From assembly GCA_907164885.2 (NCBI GenBank), contig OU015492.1, positions 43,251,893 through 43,315,892 on the forward strand: DNA of 64,000 nt, given 5' to 3'. Origin of the DNA: Dolomedes plantarius (lineage: Eukaryota > Arthropoda > Arachnida > Araneae > Dolomedidae). A program made the position numbers and the translations under genes. The notes under the pieces are model-generated. The model worked only from the letters and a program-made list of their open reading frames with translations. It made no database searches and was not told the DNA's origin. Of this stretch, positions 33,149 through 44,924 are shown piece after piece. The number at the start of each line of letters is the position of its first letter. The first letter of the stretch is position 1.

Positions 33149-33868
33149 AACTATATACTAGGTTCAAACAATTATAGTACACAAATATACAAATATTCAA
33201 AACCAAAATCGATACTTATAATACGTAGGTACTCAAATTCAAAAATAAAATTTCAAATCGAAATTTCCTCAAATATCAATTCAATAATAAAATATTGATT
33301 CTCAAAATATGCATCAAGGAAATAATATAATATTCTTCAAACTGTATTCAAATTGCAATCATTCAAAATATATGTTATGTTGTGGTTTGTTCAAGGAAAC
33401 AAGATTCTTCAAGTTAAATGTCGAAATTTTCATCAAATCATCAAATAATTTCATCGAAATAGAATTCTCTTCAAGAAAACAGAAGTGATAAATTCAACGT
33501 CAAAGACCATCAAAAATGAATTTAGCATCAATTAAATTCTTGCATCAAAAGAACGTTGAAATATTTTCAGTTTTCTTATAATTATCATCAATAAGATGAG
33601 AATTCCATTAATCTTCAAAATTTTCTTGAACAAGCTTCAAAGTATGCATGAAATAATTACAATATGATCAGAATATACTCACAGTTCTGGTTTTCGGTTC
33701 TCGTCATCCCATCAGAATATTATCAGAGTCCGTGGCACATCACTTTCGTTTTCGCTGGCGGTATCCAAAACAGAAATCACAGAGAACAGTAATCCGGTAA
33801 TCATCAAAAGAAAATAGTTTTTCAGTCCAAGCTAGGGGTATTTTTCGAGTCCGAGGGCCGAGCACCCA
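33149..33868 (-). other. Gypsy 5' leader between LTR B and gag
   Basis: About 720 bases of AT-rich untranslated leader following the primer-binding-site-like TGGGTGCTCGGCCC at 33855-33868 on the minus strand. It has many tcaaaat-type repeats and no reading frame. An equivalent leader lies at 38617-39336. Confidence 0.7.
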
Positions 33869-34165
33869 TGTAGGAAGGAGTTAGCAATCCTTCCTTTAGA
33901 AGTGAATCATTAGACTTAATTATTTTGAACATTTAATTAAACTAGACGATGTTTACAAGACAGGACTAACACTTAGTATGAAATTAAAAAGAACAAAGCA
34001 TCAACACAGCTATTTGACTCAAAACAGCAAGCCTGCGGAGCGACACATCCGCTTCGTAATGTCACTAGTCCATCACTGTGTTTGCGCGCCAAGTCCTTCG
34101 CGCCGAAGTAGTAGGAGTGGAAGTTGTAGTAATAGTTCAGTTGTGTTGCCAAACTCATTCTCACA
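33869..34165 (-). repeat. Gypsy LTR B (shared middle LTR)
   Basis: It serves as 5' LTR for the left internal region and 3' LTR for the right one. It differs from A and C at one base (aaaacagcaag against aaaacggcaag) and matches C at the gcaatcc site where A differs. Confidence 0.85.
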
Positions 34166-34296
34166 CGGCCGTTCTGACTTTCCAGACGTCCGCGGCTGGG
34201 TTGTAAACAATAATTCTGAAAAGATAAAAAAAAAGAGCAGAAAAAGGAAAAATATTTCAAAAAATCAAGCAGTGTTCAACACAGTGGTATTGGTGT

Positions 34297-37200
34297 TCAG
34301 TTTCTGCACCACTGTTTCATTTTGTCCGCTGCAGTTGATGTTATGGTTGGACCATCGTGATGTCCTAACTTTCGAACTTCGTAACGATCGTTGGGGTTGA
34401 TGTTCGTGATCTCATATGGTCCGAAGAACTTTGGTCGGAGCTTTAATCCGGTTCCAAATTGAGTTCGTTGTATTGCCACTTTGTCACCGATCTTGTATTT
34501 ACAAGCCGGTTTACGCCGTTTGTTATATTGTCGTATGTTTTCTTCCTGTAAACGGAGGATATTTCGTTTAGCTTCGATACGTAACGCTTCTTTGTCATCA
34601 AGAATTCTTTGGTGGTGTTCCTCGTCAAGAAGATTTTTAATCTGTAGATCCTCTTGTTGTTTCATTTTAACACCAATTAAAAGTTGAAAGGGTGTGAATT
34701 TTGTACTGCGTGTGGTGGTACTATTTAAGATACGTTGCAATCTTGGGACATATTTAAACCATTTGTCAGGTTCATCTAGAGCTAACTTAGTTAAAACGGG
34801 AATAATTGTGCCATGAACACGCTCAACCTGACCGTTGCCACGTGGCACACCTGTTGCTATTGAAATGTGTTCAATTGACTGTTCCTGGCAGTAACTTTGA
34901 AATTCTGAAGATGTGAATGCGCTACCTTTGTCAGTAATGATTTTTGAAGGGTTGCCAAATGTAGTTTGTTGCAAGGATAATTTGTCTAAGGCATCTTTCG
35001 TAGAGGTGGACTTCACGGGATAGATCCATACAAATTTGGAAAAGGCATCAACTACTGTAAAAAGATACTTATAACATTTTTTTGTCGATGGTAAAGGTCC
35101 TAAAAAGTCGCAATGGTAACATTCAAGGGGTGCATCACCTTTTGGAATGGGGTGAAGGTATCCTTCTTGTTTTCCAGATTTTCGCGAGGACAAAATGCAA
35201 GGAATACAGTTCGAAATAATTTCTTGAATTAATTTCTTAAGTTGAGGAATGAAAAATTCACGAGAAACAATTAATTCGGTTTTTTGTGAAGCAAAATGAC
35301 CTTGTGAATGGGCGTTTAGCACTATTTCTTTCTGCATCATTTGTGGTACTACTAAAAGTTCGGCATCCTGATGAAGTTTATAAAGAATTCCGTTTTTAAC
35401 AAAAAATTCATCAGAAGGTGTAGATTCAAGCATAGATTTAATTTGAGATATAAATTCATCCTGGTCTTGGGCATTTTTCACCTTTTGAGTGATATCATTT
35501 GAGGTAATTACAAGAATGGGGTTACGACTTAAAGCATCAACATGTTTCATCTGTCTACCGGGTCGATGACAAACTTCATAATCAAAGTCTTCTAACATCA
35601 ATGCCCATCGAGCAATTTTAGCTGGTAGGTCTTTTTTGTGCATCGTTTTTTGGAAAGCATCACAATCGGTGATAATTTTAAATTTTGTTCCCAACAAGTA
35701 GTTTCGAAATTTTTTTAGCGCTTCAATAACGGCAAGAACTTCCAGTTCATAACTATGATATTTTTCTTGTTGAACTGTAGTTTTACGGCTAAAATAATGA
35801 ATAGGATGAAACTGTCCATCATCGGATTGTTGCAAGAGCACAGCGCCAAAACCTAAGGAGCTGGCATCAGTGTGGAGTTCTAATGGGTATCCCTGTTGAA
35901 AAACATGAAGAACTGGGTTTTGTGAAAGAATGTTTTTAAGTTGTTGAAAAGCTGCTATTTGTTCAGAGTCAAAATTAAATTCTACATTATCCCGAAGGAG
36001 GTCACTTAATGGTCTAGCAATCAGCGCATAATTTGGAATGAACTTTCTGAAATAACTTGTTAATCCAAGAAAACTTTGAACTTGTTTAGGGGTTTGAGGT
36101 TGTGGGAAATTTTGAACAGCTTGTGTCTTGGTAGGTGAGGGTTTAACTACTCCATTTTCGATAATGTAACCAAGAAATTCTATCTTTCGCTGTAAAAATT
36201 GACACTTTTTAAAGTTCAATTCAAGGCCATAGTCTGCAGCTGTTTGGAGAACTAGGCGTAATTTTTGTAGACCTTCAACTTCATCATTAGATGGTATGAG
36301 AAGATCGTCCATGTAAACAATAAGAACATTGTCGCGAATGAGATTTCTAAAAACTGTGTAAACATATCGTTGGAAAACACTGGGACTGTTACATAAGCCA
36401 AATGGGACACGTAAAAATTCGTATTGTCCTTCATGAGTCACAAAAGAAGTATATTTAGTGCTATTAGGGTCCATAGGTACATGAAAGAAACCATTTTTGA
36501 GATCAAGTGAAGTGAACACCCGAGATTTTCCAAGTTTGTCTAAAGCTTCTTCGATGAGCGGTAAGGGAAATTTATCTTTTATCATTTTTCTATTCAATTT
36601 GCGGTAATCAACACAAAGTCTATAATCTCCACTTTTTTTCTTACATAGAACAATCGGTGCGGCATAATCGGAGCAACTTTCTTTAATAATTCCATCATTT
36701 AACCAATCTTGAATTTGGCTTTCTACAATTTTCTGTTCCGCGAAAGGGAGTCGTCGAGAACGTTGAGCTACAGGGATTTCATCTTGTAATAAAATAGTCA
36801 TCTTAATTTCAGTGTCTTGAACTTTATGTGGTTTGTAGGAAGTAACGATATTTTGAACTTCCTCACGAGTTTCAGAATTCAAAATGTGTGAAAGATCAAA
36901 TGGAAAAGCTTGATCATCAGAAACATTAGCAATATTAACGAAGGTGTTATTTTCAGGAGTTTTGCATAAACGAATACCGTCTTTATCAAATGTAAATTGG
37001 GTTTGCTGTAAAAAGTCGATTCCGATAATCACATCAAAAGGAATCAAGTCATCCTCTAGAACATGTATTTTAGCAGGTAAAGTAATGGTTTGAATTCCGA
37101 TGGACTCCTGAAAGAATCCGATGCTGTGAACTTGGTTTTTGCCAATTCCTGAAAAGGGAATGTTGCTGGGCTGCAATGGTGGCGAACCAATTCTTCGATA

Positions 37201-38616
37201 GGTTTTCTCATTGATGAGGGTTGCCTGTGACCCAGTGTCACAGAGTGCTGTCAATTGAATTCCTGCAAGTTGAATGTCAACATGCATGGGATTTTTCGAT
37301 GAAGTTTCAGGATAAAGTGCATTTACAGTTTTATCAGAAATAGGTTTTTGAGAATCAGGTTTTGGTTTAGAATTTCGATAACTTTTAGGGCAATTAGCAT
37401 GAACATGACCAAAACTTTTACATCCGTAGCATTGTTTACCATGTGACTTATTCAAACATTGGTTGCTTTTGTGACCTCTCAAGCCACAGGAAAAACATAC
37501 TGGCTGTGTATTTGGGCTACGTGTATTATCGACTTTCACATTGAGGTAGGAAGCATCAATTTTTTTCTGATTATTTTGTCTGAAATTTTGTGATCTGTTA
37601 AAGATTTGTTCATAAATTTTCAACTTTTCCTTAAATTCAGGGACGGATTTACAACCGTAAAGAATAACTTTATTGTTTGTTGAATCAGGAATTCCGTTTA
37701 TGACATACTCAAACAGAGAGGAGTCATCGAGAGAACCTTTGTGTGCCAAATCTCTCATAGCTAAGAAATATTCTTGTAGGGTTTCAAACGGTTTCATACG
37801 TCGAGATTCCATTAATTTATGTAACTGAATACCGTTAATTTTGTCCGAAAATTCGTCTAATAAATGGTGCTTCAATTGTTCCCAATTTGTAATTCCACGA
37901 ATAGACCTAATTAAAGTTTGAGCGGGACCAGTTAAACATTTTCTAACAAAAGTAATTTGGTGAATTGGATTGTTTATCTGATATAAACAAAAAAGTTCTT
38001 CAACGTCAGATATAAAATTCTCAACACTGTAATTATCACGAGACGAGAAAGGTTTTATTAAATCAACAACGTCTTTCAGACTAAACAACTGGAAAGAGAG
38101 ATTCGCAGTTTCAACTGAAGGCAATGAATTTTGATCTGATTCACCAACGGAAATGTGTGTATTTTGCTTATTCGAAGATTCTTTTGCGTCAATGGTGGGG
38201 GAAAAGGGAGATCTATTTTCCTCTATAACGCTGTTAGTTTGGGATGAACGTGCACCCGGAAGTGAGTCATCATTCACTTCGCATTCCGAAAGATCAGAAA
38301 ATTCTGCTTTTAATAACGATAAATCACTAAGACTCATAAGAATGGTATTGGCACATTTGTCTGGGTCAGTTGAAAATTCTAAATGAAGTAGATTACAAAT
38401 AGAAATCAAGTCTTTAAGTGAAAAATCTTTAAGTACTTTCTGTTTCGTTGCTTCTAACACGAATGGCTGTTTAAAACCTGTAAATTTACGTAATCTGGTA
38501 CGATTTTGTCTGTCGCCGTCTGTACCAAAAATTAAACGATGTAGAACCTTTATTTGATTCGTACTACCAATTTTTAATGATTTTGCAATATTGGGGTAAT
38601 CGTTGAGAGTAGCCAT
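34297..38616 (-). CDS. Ty3/gypsy gag-pol polyprotein, copy 2
   Basis: 1439 codons, the same architecture as the other copy: fused gag, CCHC knuckles, DTG protease, YMDD reverse transcriptase, RNase H and D,D35E integrase. The translation differs at one residue that I can see, in the integrase zinc-binding segment: KKLIQEI here and KKLVQEI in the other copy. The intact frame and near identity show that the two internal regions separated very recently, or that gene conversion keeps them alike. Confidence 0.92.
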   Translation of the reverse strand: MATLNDYPNIAKSLKIGSTNQIKVLHRLIFGTDGDRQNRTRLRKFTGFKQPFVLEATKQKVLKDFSLKDLISICNLLHLEFSTDPDKCANTILMSLSDLSLLKAEFSDLSECEVNDDSLPGARSSQTNSVIEENRSPFSPTIDAKESSNKQNTHISVGESDQNSLPSVETANLSFQLFSLKDVVDLIKPFSSRDNYSVENFISDVEELFCLYQINNPIHQITFVRKCLTGPAQTLIRSIRGITNWEQLKHHLLDEFSDKINGIQLHKLMESRRMKPFETLQEYFLAMRDLAHKGSLDDSSLFEYVINGIPDSTNNKVILYGCKSVPEFKEKLKIYEQIFNRSQNFRQNNQKKIDASYLNVKVDNTRSPNTQPVCFSCGLRGHKSNQCLNKSHGKQCYGCKSFGHVHANCPKSYRNSKPKPDSQKPISDKTVNALYPETSSKNPMHVDIQLAGIQLTALCDTGSQATLINEKTYRRIGSPPLQPSNIPFSGIGKNQVHSIGFFQESIGIQTITLPAKIHVLEDDLIPFDVIIGIDFLQQTQFTFDKDGIRLCKTPENNTFVNIANVSDDQAFPFDLSHILNSETREEVQNIVTSYKPHKVQDTEIKMTILLQDEIPVAQRSRRLPFAEQKIVESQIQDWLNDGIIKESCSDYAAPIVLCKKKSGDYRLCVDYRKLNRKMIKDKFPLPLIEEALDKLGKSRVFTSLDLKNGFFHVPMDPNSTKYTSFVTHEGQYEFLRVPFGLCNSPSVFQRYVYTVFRNLIRDNVLIVYMDDLLIPSNDEVEGLQKLRLVLQTAADYGLELNFKKCQFLQRKIEFLGYIIENGVVKPSPTKTQAVQNFPQPQTPKQVQSFLGLTSYFRKFIPNYALIARPLSDLLRDNVEFNFDSEQIAAFQQLKNILSQNPVLHVFQQGYPLELHTDASSLGFGAVLLQQSDDGQFHPIHYFSRKTTVQQEKYHSYELEVLAVIEALKKFRNYLLGTKFKIITDCDAFQKTMHKKDLPAKIARWALMLEDFDYEVCHRPGRQMKHVDALSRNPILVITSNDITQKVKNAQDQDEFISQIKSMLESTPSDEFFVKNGILYKLHQDAELLVVPQMMQKEIVLNAHSQGHFASQKTELIVSREFFIPQLKKLIQEIISNCIPCILSSRKSGKQEGYLHPIPKGDAPLECYHCDFLGPLPSTKKCYKYLFTVVDAFSKFVWIYPVKSTSTKDALDKLSLQQTTFGNPSKIITDKGSAFTSSEFQSYCQEQSIEHISIATGVPRGNGQVERVHGTIIPVLTKLALDEPDKWFKYVPRLQRILNSTTTRSTKFTPFQLLIGVKMKQQEDLQIKNLLDEEHHQRILDDKEALRIEAKRNILRLQEENIRQYNKRRKPACKYKIGDKVAIQRTQFGTGLKLRPKFFGPYEITNINPNDRYEVRKLGHHDGPTITSTAADKMKQWCRN

Positions 38617-39336
38617 AACTATATACTAGGTTCAAACAATTATAGTACACAAATATACAAATATTCAAAACCAAAATCGATACTTATAATACGTAGGTAC
38701 TCAAATTCAAAAATAAAATTTCAAATCGAAATTTCCTCAAATATCAATTCAATAATAAAATATTGATTCTCAAAATATGCATCAAGGAAATAATATAATA
38801 TTCTTCAAACTGTATTCAAATTGCAATCATTCAAAATATATGTTATGTTGTGGTTTGTTCAAGGAAACAAGATTCTTCAAGTTAAATGTCGAAATTTTCA
38901 TCAAATCATCAAATAATTTCATCGAAATAGAATTCTCTTCAAGAAAACAGAAGTGATAAATTCAACGTCAAAGACCATCAAAAATGAATTTAGCATCAAT
39001 TAAATTCTTGCATCAAAAGAACGTTGAAATATTTTCAGTTTTCTTATAATTATCATCAATAAGATGAGAATTCCATTAATCTTCAAAATTTTCTTGAACA
39101 AGCTTCAAAGTATGCATGAAATAATTACAATATGATCAGAATATACTCACAGTTCTGGTTTTCGGTTCTCGTCATCCCATCAGAATATTATCAGAGTCCG
39201 TGGCACATCACTTTCGTTTTCGCTGGCGGTATCCAAAACAGAAATCACAGAGAACAGTAATCCGGTAATCATCAAAAGAAAATAGTTTTTCAGTCCAAGC
39301 TAGGGGTATTTTTCGAGTCCGAGGGCCGAGCACCCA

Positions 39337-39633
39337 TGTAGGAAGGAGTTAGCAATCCTTCCTTTAGAAGTGAATCATTAGACTTAATTATTTTGAACAT
39401 TTAATTAAACTAGACGATGTTTACAAGACAGGACTAACACTTAGTATGAAATTAAAAAGAACAAAGCATCAACACAGCTATTTGACTCAAAACGGCAAGC
39501 CTGCGGAGCGACACATCCGCTTCGTAATGTCACTAGTCCATCACTGTGTTTGCGCGCCAAGTCCTTCGCGCCGAAGTAGTAGGAGTGGAAGTTGTAGTAA
39601 TAGTTCAGTTGTGTTGCCAAACTCATTCTCACA
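39337..39633 (-). repeat. Gypsy LTR C (outer right, 5' LTR)
   Basis: A complete 297-bp LTR ending in attctcaca against the (TA)n flank. Comparison with LTRs A and B, where internal sequence (cggccgttctg) follows the same point, fixes this boundary. Confidence 0.85.
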
Positions 39634-39768
39634 TATATATATACATAATATATATATATATATATATATATAATGTGTATATATGTATGTATGTGTTACA
39701 TTTCTATGTATATATGTATGTGTTATGTATATATATATATACATAACACATACATACATATATACATA
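39634..39768. repeat. (TA)n/(ACATA)n microsatellite
   Basis: The right flank of the gypsy insertion. It starts tatatatatacataatatat, matching the tract at 19475, and includes gtatgtatgt stretches and an imperfect palindrome. Confidence 0.9.
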
Positions 39769-39842
39769 CAAAAGAGTTAAGAAACGATAAGTAATCCTAC
39801 GTTAATAATCCGCGGTCGTTTCGTTAGAAGAGACTACCTGAA
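39769..39842 (+). repeat. TTAACGTAGG repeat family, copy c (right half)
   Basis: Contains gataagtaatcctacgttaa, ccgcggtcgtttcgttagaa and gagactacct, matching the right ends of copies a, d and e. The left half is not next to it. The gypsy element and Penelope array lie where the internal microsatellite would be. Confidence 0.65.
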
Positions 39843-40630
39843 ATTTTTTTTTAATATGATAATTTTTCAAATTATTTAAAATTTTACCTTTTATCTAAAA
39901 TATAAAGCAAATTACAAAGCTAATTCCTTTCCAAAATAAGCATAATGTTACACAGAAAATTACAAGCAATTTATTCAGCAATACTTTAATGCTGGTTTTT
40001 ATAACCAAGCAGTCTTAAAATTATCTTTTTTCCTTAAACTGTTACATTGTTTTCATATCATTTCGTAAAATATTATAATGTCATAAAAGTCAATTTATTT
40101 TTTAAATAATATATTGTTTCGATGTCTATCTGTTTCATAAAATATTATGTATATCTTCTAAATATATGGACCTAAACATGTACTTAACATCGCCCATAAA
40201 TTGCAAAAATTCTATTCTAAATCAACACTTCTGAAATAATTAGTTTTTCTAAATTTTTAACATAAAATTTTTAAAAAAGCAGAATTTTCAGCTTCAATAC
40301 TCAAATATTTATTCAGGATGCAAGCTTCTCTTACGGTGAAAAATGAGATACATTTTTCACAGGTGTTTTCATTGAGTAAAAGATCCGATCGTATAATTTA
40401 CACAACTCAGGCGCAAATTCATGAAAGTAATTTTTAATAACAGTATTTATTCCAAAGTGAATTTGATTACTGTTATCTGCACATCGATTAAAGATACCTA
40501 AATTTCTCAATATTTATTTTTTTTAAGTTTCTTGATTGTTTTATTTTTTTAGATATTCAAGCTTGTATGTTTAAAGAATTTTTATTTAGCATTAAGTAAT
40601 TTGAAAATATGTGTTTTACATATGAAAATA
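39843..40630. other. Gene-free AT-rich stretch
   Basis: Nothing beyond low-complexity AT-rich sequence is seen. Confidence 0.4.
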
Positions 40631-40636
40631 AGTTAT

Positions 40637-40946
40637 AAATATATATGTAATAATGTTATTAAAGTTTGATATTAATTGATTTCTTTCACATAGCACAATT
40701 TTGAGAGTTTTATTCAATTTTACCTCTCTAATATTCGTTAATTATATATATTGAAGATAAAAGTAAGGTAAAATGTCATTAAAATTATTTAAAAATATAT
40801 ATGTAGTAATGTTATTATAGTTTGATGTTAATTTATTTCTTTCACATAGCACAATTTTGAGAGTTTTACTCAATTTCCCCTCTCTAATAATTGTTAATTA
40901 TATATATTAAAGATAAAAGTAACGTAAAATGTCAACAAAATTGTCT
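40637..40946. repeat. Tandem duplication, 156-bp unit, two copies
   Basis: The unit starting aaatatatatgtaataatg at 40637 repeats from 40793 with about 93 percent identity (shared cacatagcacaattttgaga). It has no coding content. Confidence 0.8.
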
Positions 40947-40949
40947 AAT

Positions 40950-42660
40950 CTTGAAAGACATGACTTGCCGTTCATAAGGTGTACTTTCCAACGTAAAAAG
41001 TATCGTATCTTTACTGTATATCATTTCTACAAAGGTATGTATATCGTAATTCACACAAAGAAATATATCCCGTGTTAATACACTGATTCATGCAAAGAAA
41101 ATATATTCTGTAATATTTGCCTAACTTTTGGAAAATTCTCATACTTAACCATCAAAACGTCGACTGCGGATGTTAAAATTCGAGTCTTCTTCTCATACAT
41201 TTTCCTGGTGCTCTGAGAATTCATAATGTCTCACGCATCTGCCAGCGTGAATTTTGTAACTTTCCACGCTGCAATTTTATGGCATAGTTCATCATACTTA
41301 CAGCAATACAACGAAATGGCTCATGTTGGGGGGAAATGGACGCATGCCAGGGGGGTTTAGTCACAGAGGGAGATTGTTTTACTTGTAGAAGAAAGACCCT
41401 GAGTTTAAGCCTCGAGTCAAGAAAATATTCCTATTCTCCCAGCTATTCTCCTGTTGGAAAGGGGGGGGGGGGGCTCTTTTGAATTTTATGACACTATTAC
41501 TGTTGTAAACACGGTTGTTTTTTACTAACTAGAGCTCAAGAAGAAAGCGAACCCTGGACCTTGCTGGATGGACTCTTCAATCAGCAAAGTACCGTGGTTA
41601 ATCATTCGTCATGAAGACCTCAATAATTCCTATTCGTGTATTCGGTGGAGTTGGATTTCAAGAGAAATACCCTCTTTTGAGTTTCATAGACCTTTGAGCA
41701 ATGTTTTCCTTAAAGTCACGACTCACATAAAGAGGTAATTACTAAAATCAACTTTTCATCCTTTTCAGCATTTTTACCGCAAGTTCTCAAAATCCTTGGG
41801 CAACATCATACTACTTAATTGCACTATGTCCCATGGAAAAGGGAACTTTTTTTCATATACTTTCTGCACCGTAGTACGTGTAGTAAAAAACGACACAAAT
41901 ACGCACATTTCCCCCAAGTGTTGTGTTCAGACTTCCGAATGACACACTCTCAAATACCAATTTTGTGTGACGCAGCTGTTGCTTGTCATTTGGTTGAAGG
42001 ATAGCAAATGTAATTAAAGCTATTTTTCTTCGTATTTTTCTTTTTTTTTTTCTCAAATATATTAAAATAACCCCGCAGTTACATCAGTCCTGTTGATTTT
42101 TCAGTTTTTAGTGAAATATTTCAAGGACACTCTTTTTGTCTTAGTTTTAGTCACTGTTTCAAACTATAAATCTTAAATATTCCTTCCCCGAAACCCTCTA
42201 TGAATTTTTTTATCGGGATGACATAATCTTTAGAAACTAGCAAAACATTGTAAAACTTATGATGATCACCGTAAAGATGACTAATTCCATGCTTTTGAGT
42301 AACATGACTGTCTCAAACTCTTCTATTACTTTCCCAAACTATCATTTTATTCGTATTAAGTTTTAGAGAATAGTGCATTAAATATTTATCCTAAAATATA
42401 AAAACAGATGCATTTATGTATGAAGTCCTCTGAGCATTCTTGTAAATCTTTATTTTTATTACGTTGTATATGGATCTAACTATCAAATTTTTGTAATTTC
42501 CTAGTGCTCTGTGTAAAATGGAGACAGGAATGCACTTAAACTTCTCTAACAAGCCACCCCTCCAAACAGCCATATTTTGTGCAGAACGGATTAAAGACTC
42601 TAGAGACAATGTTATGGATGAAGCCTCAATTCGACGGCCACTTTTTTTCGGAATCATTAG
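40950..42660. other. Gene-free stretch
   Basis: No gene is recognised. A G-run occurs at about 41460-41474. The ORFs at 41819-42004 and 42391-42657 have no recognisable domain. Confidence 0.4.
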
Positions 42661-42670
42661 TGGACGCCAT

Positions 42671-42865
42671 CAGTGGCGCAGCGAGCATAACTGGCGCCCG
42701 GGGCACGATACCTTTTTGACCCCCCCCCCCCCAATATAAAAATTGAAATTTTCCGGGATGTCTTATTTGTCTATTTGTCTTATTTTCCGGAATCTCTTAT
42801 TTGCCCCTCTGCGAGCGGCGCCCGGGGCATGATAGATCCCTTTCCCCCCTCTCGCTATGCCACTG
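42671..42865. mobile_element. hAT-type MITE
   Basis: 195 bp with inverted ends cagtggcgcagcgag and ctcgctatgccactg. An 8-bp target-site duplication is visible (gacgccat at 42663, gccgccat at 42866; 7 of 8). The interior has a C-run (about 42720-42732) and a second inverted block, ggcgcccggggca. CAGTG ends with 8-bp duplications are typical of hAT elements. Confidence 0.8.
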
Positions 42866-42874
42866 GCCGCCATA

Positions 42875-43720
42875 GAGAAGTTTCACTTTATATAAATTTC
42901 CAAGAAAAGAACAACTTACTCCTTAAAATAAATTGACGATAACGTAATTTCAACGCTTTTCTGCAGATTTTAGTACCGCCATCTAGTGTCAAATTTAGTA
43001 CTCACTAGCTCTTTTGAAACTTAAGATACAAAACTTTCGCCATACATAACGCAAAATTTAAATGGATACCTAAAATTACTCACAAATATCATTATTTTAT
43101 ATTTTTTAAGTAAATATTATGTTTGTTGAAATTTATACTGAATTGTCATAAAACAAATTAATTTCCCAAATTTAAATAATAAATACAGATATTAACCTAC
43201 AGCTCAGGAAATCACAATGATTAAAACATCTTTAAATGTTATTAACAATTTACCAATCATTAATTCTAGAGAAACAGCTTATTAATGGACTATCAGTAAA
43301 GCATTAAAAGATAAATTATTTAAATATAAAATATACGCATTCAGGACAATATATTATATTGTGTGAAAAAATAATATCTTGGGTATTCGACAACTTAAAT
43401 TAATTTTGTTAGCAAAACTAATTATATTTAAATATTTCTGAATTTTTAAGCATGTAAAATCCGATATAAGAGAGTATCACTTGGAGAAAATTAGATTTCA
43501 TGTTTAAGTAATGCATTTGCTCACATATTTACAAAAAAAAATTTTGCGGCAATATTAAATGCGTTCTAATTAAACAAAGATGTTATATATAGTAAAGATA
43601 TGGTTTTTAAATTGTTTATAAATTTGGAAATTTTCTTTTCCTAGTTTTACAGCTATGATTTTTTCTTTTGAATTATTTTAAATCCTATAAGAAGAAAAAA
43701 TTAAAATTAAGTAGTTTTTA
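42875..43720. other. Gene-free AT-rich stretch
   Basis: No supported feature. A gccatctagtg motif near 42977 also occurs in a similar form near 7033, but the context is not conserved. Confidence 0.35.
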
Positions 43721-44336
43721 AATTGGCTGCAAGATGATAGTAATGGTTTCGAAAATCTCAACCAGATGGCAGCATCAAAATTCGAGTACTGAGTTAAAAT
43801 TCAAATAGTGTGTTGAAGGTTTACTTAAAATTCTCCAACCATCATTTCTCGTCATTTTCGTGTTAAAACGCATAGTTATGCATACAATGAAATAATCCGT
43901 GATATACTGGAGCAATTTACTAAAATCTTTAAAAATGAATAAAATAAATGATAGGGACAATATTAATGCGGTAATTGTTCAATCGTGCTGAATTAAAATG
44001 TTTTAGAGCAGTGGTCCTTAACCATTGGTTCATGAGAACCCACGAAGTGGTCCGCGTAGTCAGCGGTGATTTAAAAAAAATTAAAGAATAGTTTCATCGT
44101 TTTAAAACGACTGAGAATTCCACATTTTTATAAAACTGGGATTTTTTTCCCCCTTAAATTCTAAAAATTCTTGTATTTTTTTCTGTCTCCTGAAGTTTAG
44201 AGTACGAAAAAATCCCTTTTCTTTTTATAAATCATTAGAATTTTTTCTGTGACTTGAAGTCACAGCGTCCCAGCAATTTTATAACTAGAGAAATAAATGC
44301 AAGATCAAAAATCTCATTCAATTCTAAGTTTTGATT

Positions 44337-44394
44337 GGTTGGTTTGGTTTGGATCACTTCGGTCAATTTTTTACTACACGAGGGTTAATTAGAC
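44337..44394 (-). mobile_element. tRNA-derived SINE, 3' fragment
   Basis: The reverse complement reads gtctaattaaccctcgtgta and continues to a ccaaaccaaaccaacc tail, matching the body of the SINE at 14212. The tRNA-like head is absent, indicating 5' truncation. Confidence 0.7.
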
Positions 44395-44577
44395 AAGTTT
44401 TGATGGATTTTTATGTCTGCTATTGAGTTAACTTCTACTTTAAATATGCTGTTATTATTGAGTTTATTTGTAACTTTTTATCAAAGTTGTTTCTCACAAA
44501 TAGTTCTTTTATTCAGAAAATGAAACCGATTTTCGTCTCTCAAAGGGTTGGTTGGGAGTTTGTCCCCGACGAATTTC

Positions 44578-44731
44578 TTAACGCAGGATTACGTTCCTCC
44601 ATAACGGTCCTCCGGAAAGCATAATTTCAGATGTCCTGCATCGCGAGTTATAATTTTGGCAGCGAGCCAAACCCAGTCTGTGTCGCTTGGGCAAGCAGTA
44701 AACATTTAAACAGAAAAGTACAAAAATGCTT

Positions 44732-44828
<97 letters not shown>

Positions 44829-44845
44829 TACATATATATATATAT

Positions 44846-44924
<79 letters not shown>

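Larger units (their letters stand above)
28401..39633 (-). mobile_element. Ty3/gypsy retrotransposon, tandem LTR-I-LTR-I-LTR
   Basis: Three 297-bp LTRs (28401, 33869 and 39337) separate two 5171-bp internal regions, with an exact repeat period of 5468 bases. The ends are TGT and ACA. The outer ends abut TATA on both sides, fitting a 4-bp target duplication. In element orientation each right-hand LTR is followed by TGGGTGCTCGGCCC, a tRNA-type primer-binding site starting TGG. No strong polypurine tract is visible before the 3' LTR (ggaaagtcagaacgg is the best candidate). The copies are almost identical, so the structure is recent. Confidence 0.9.
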
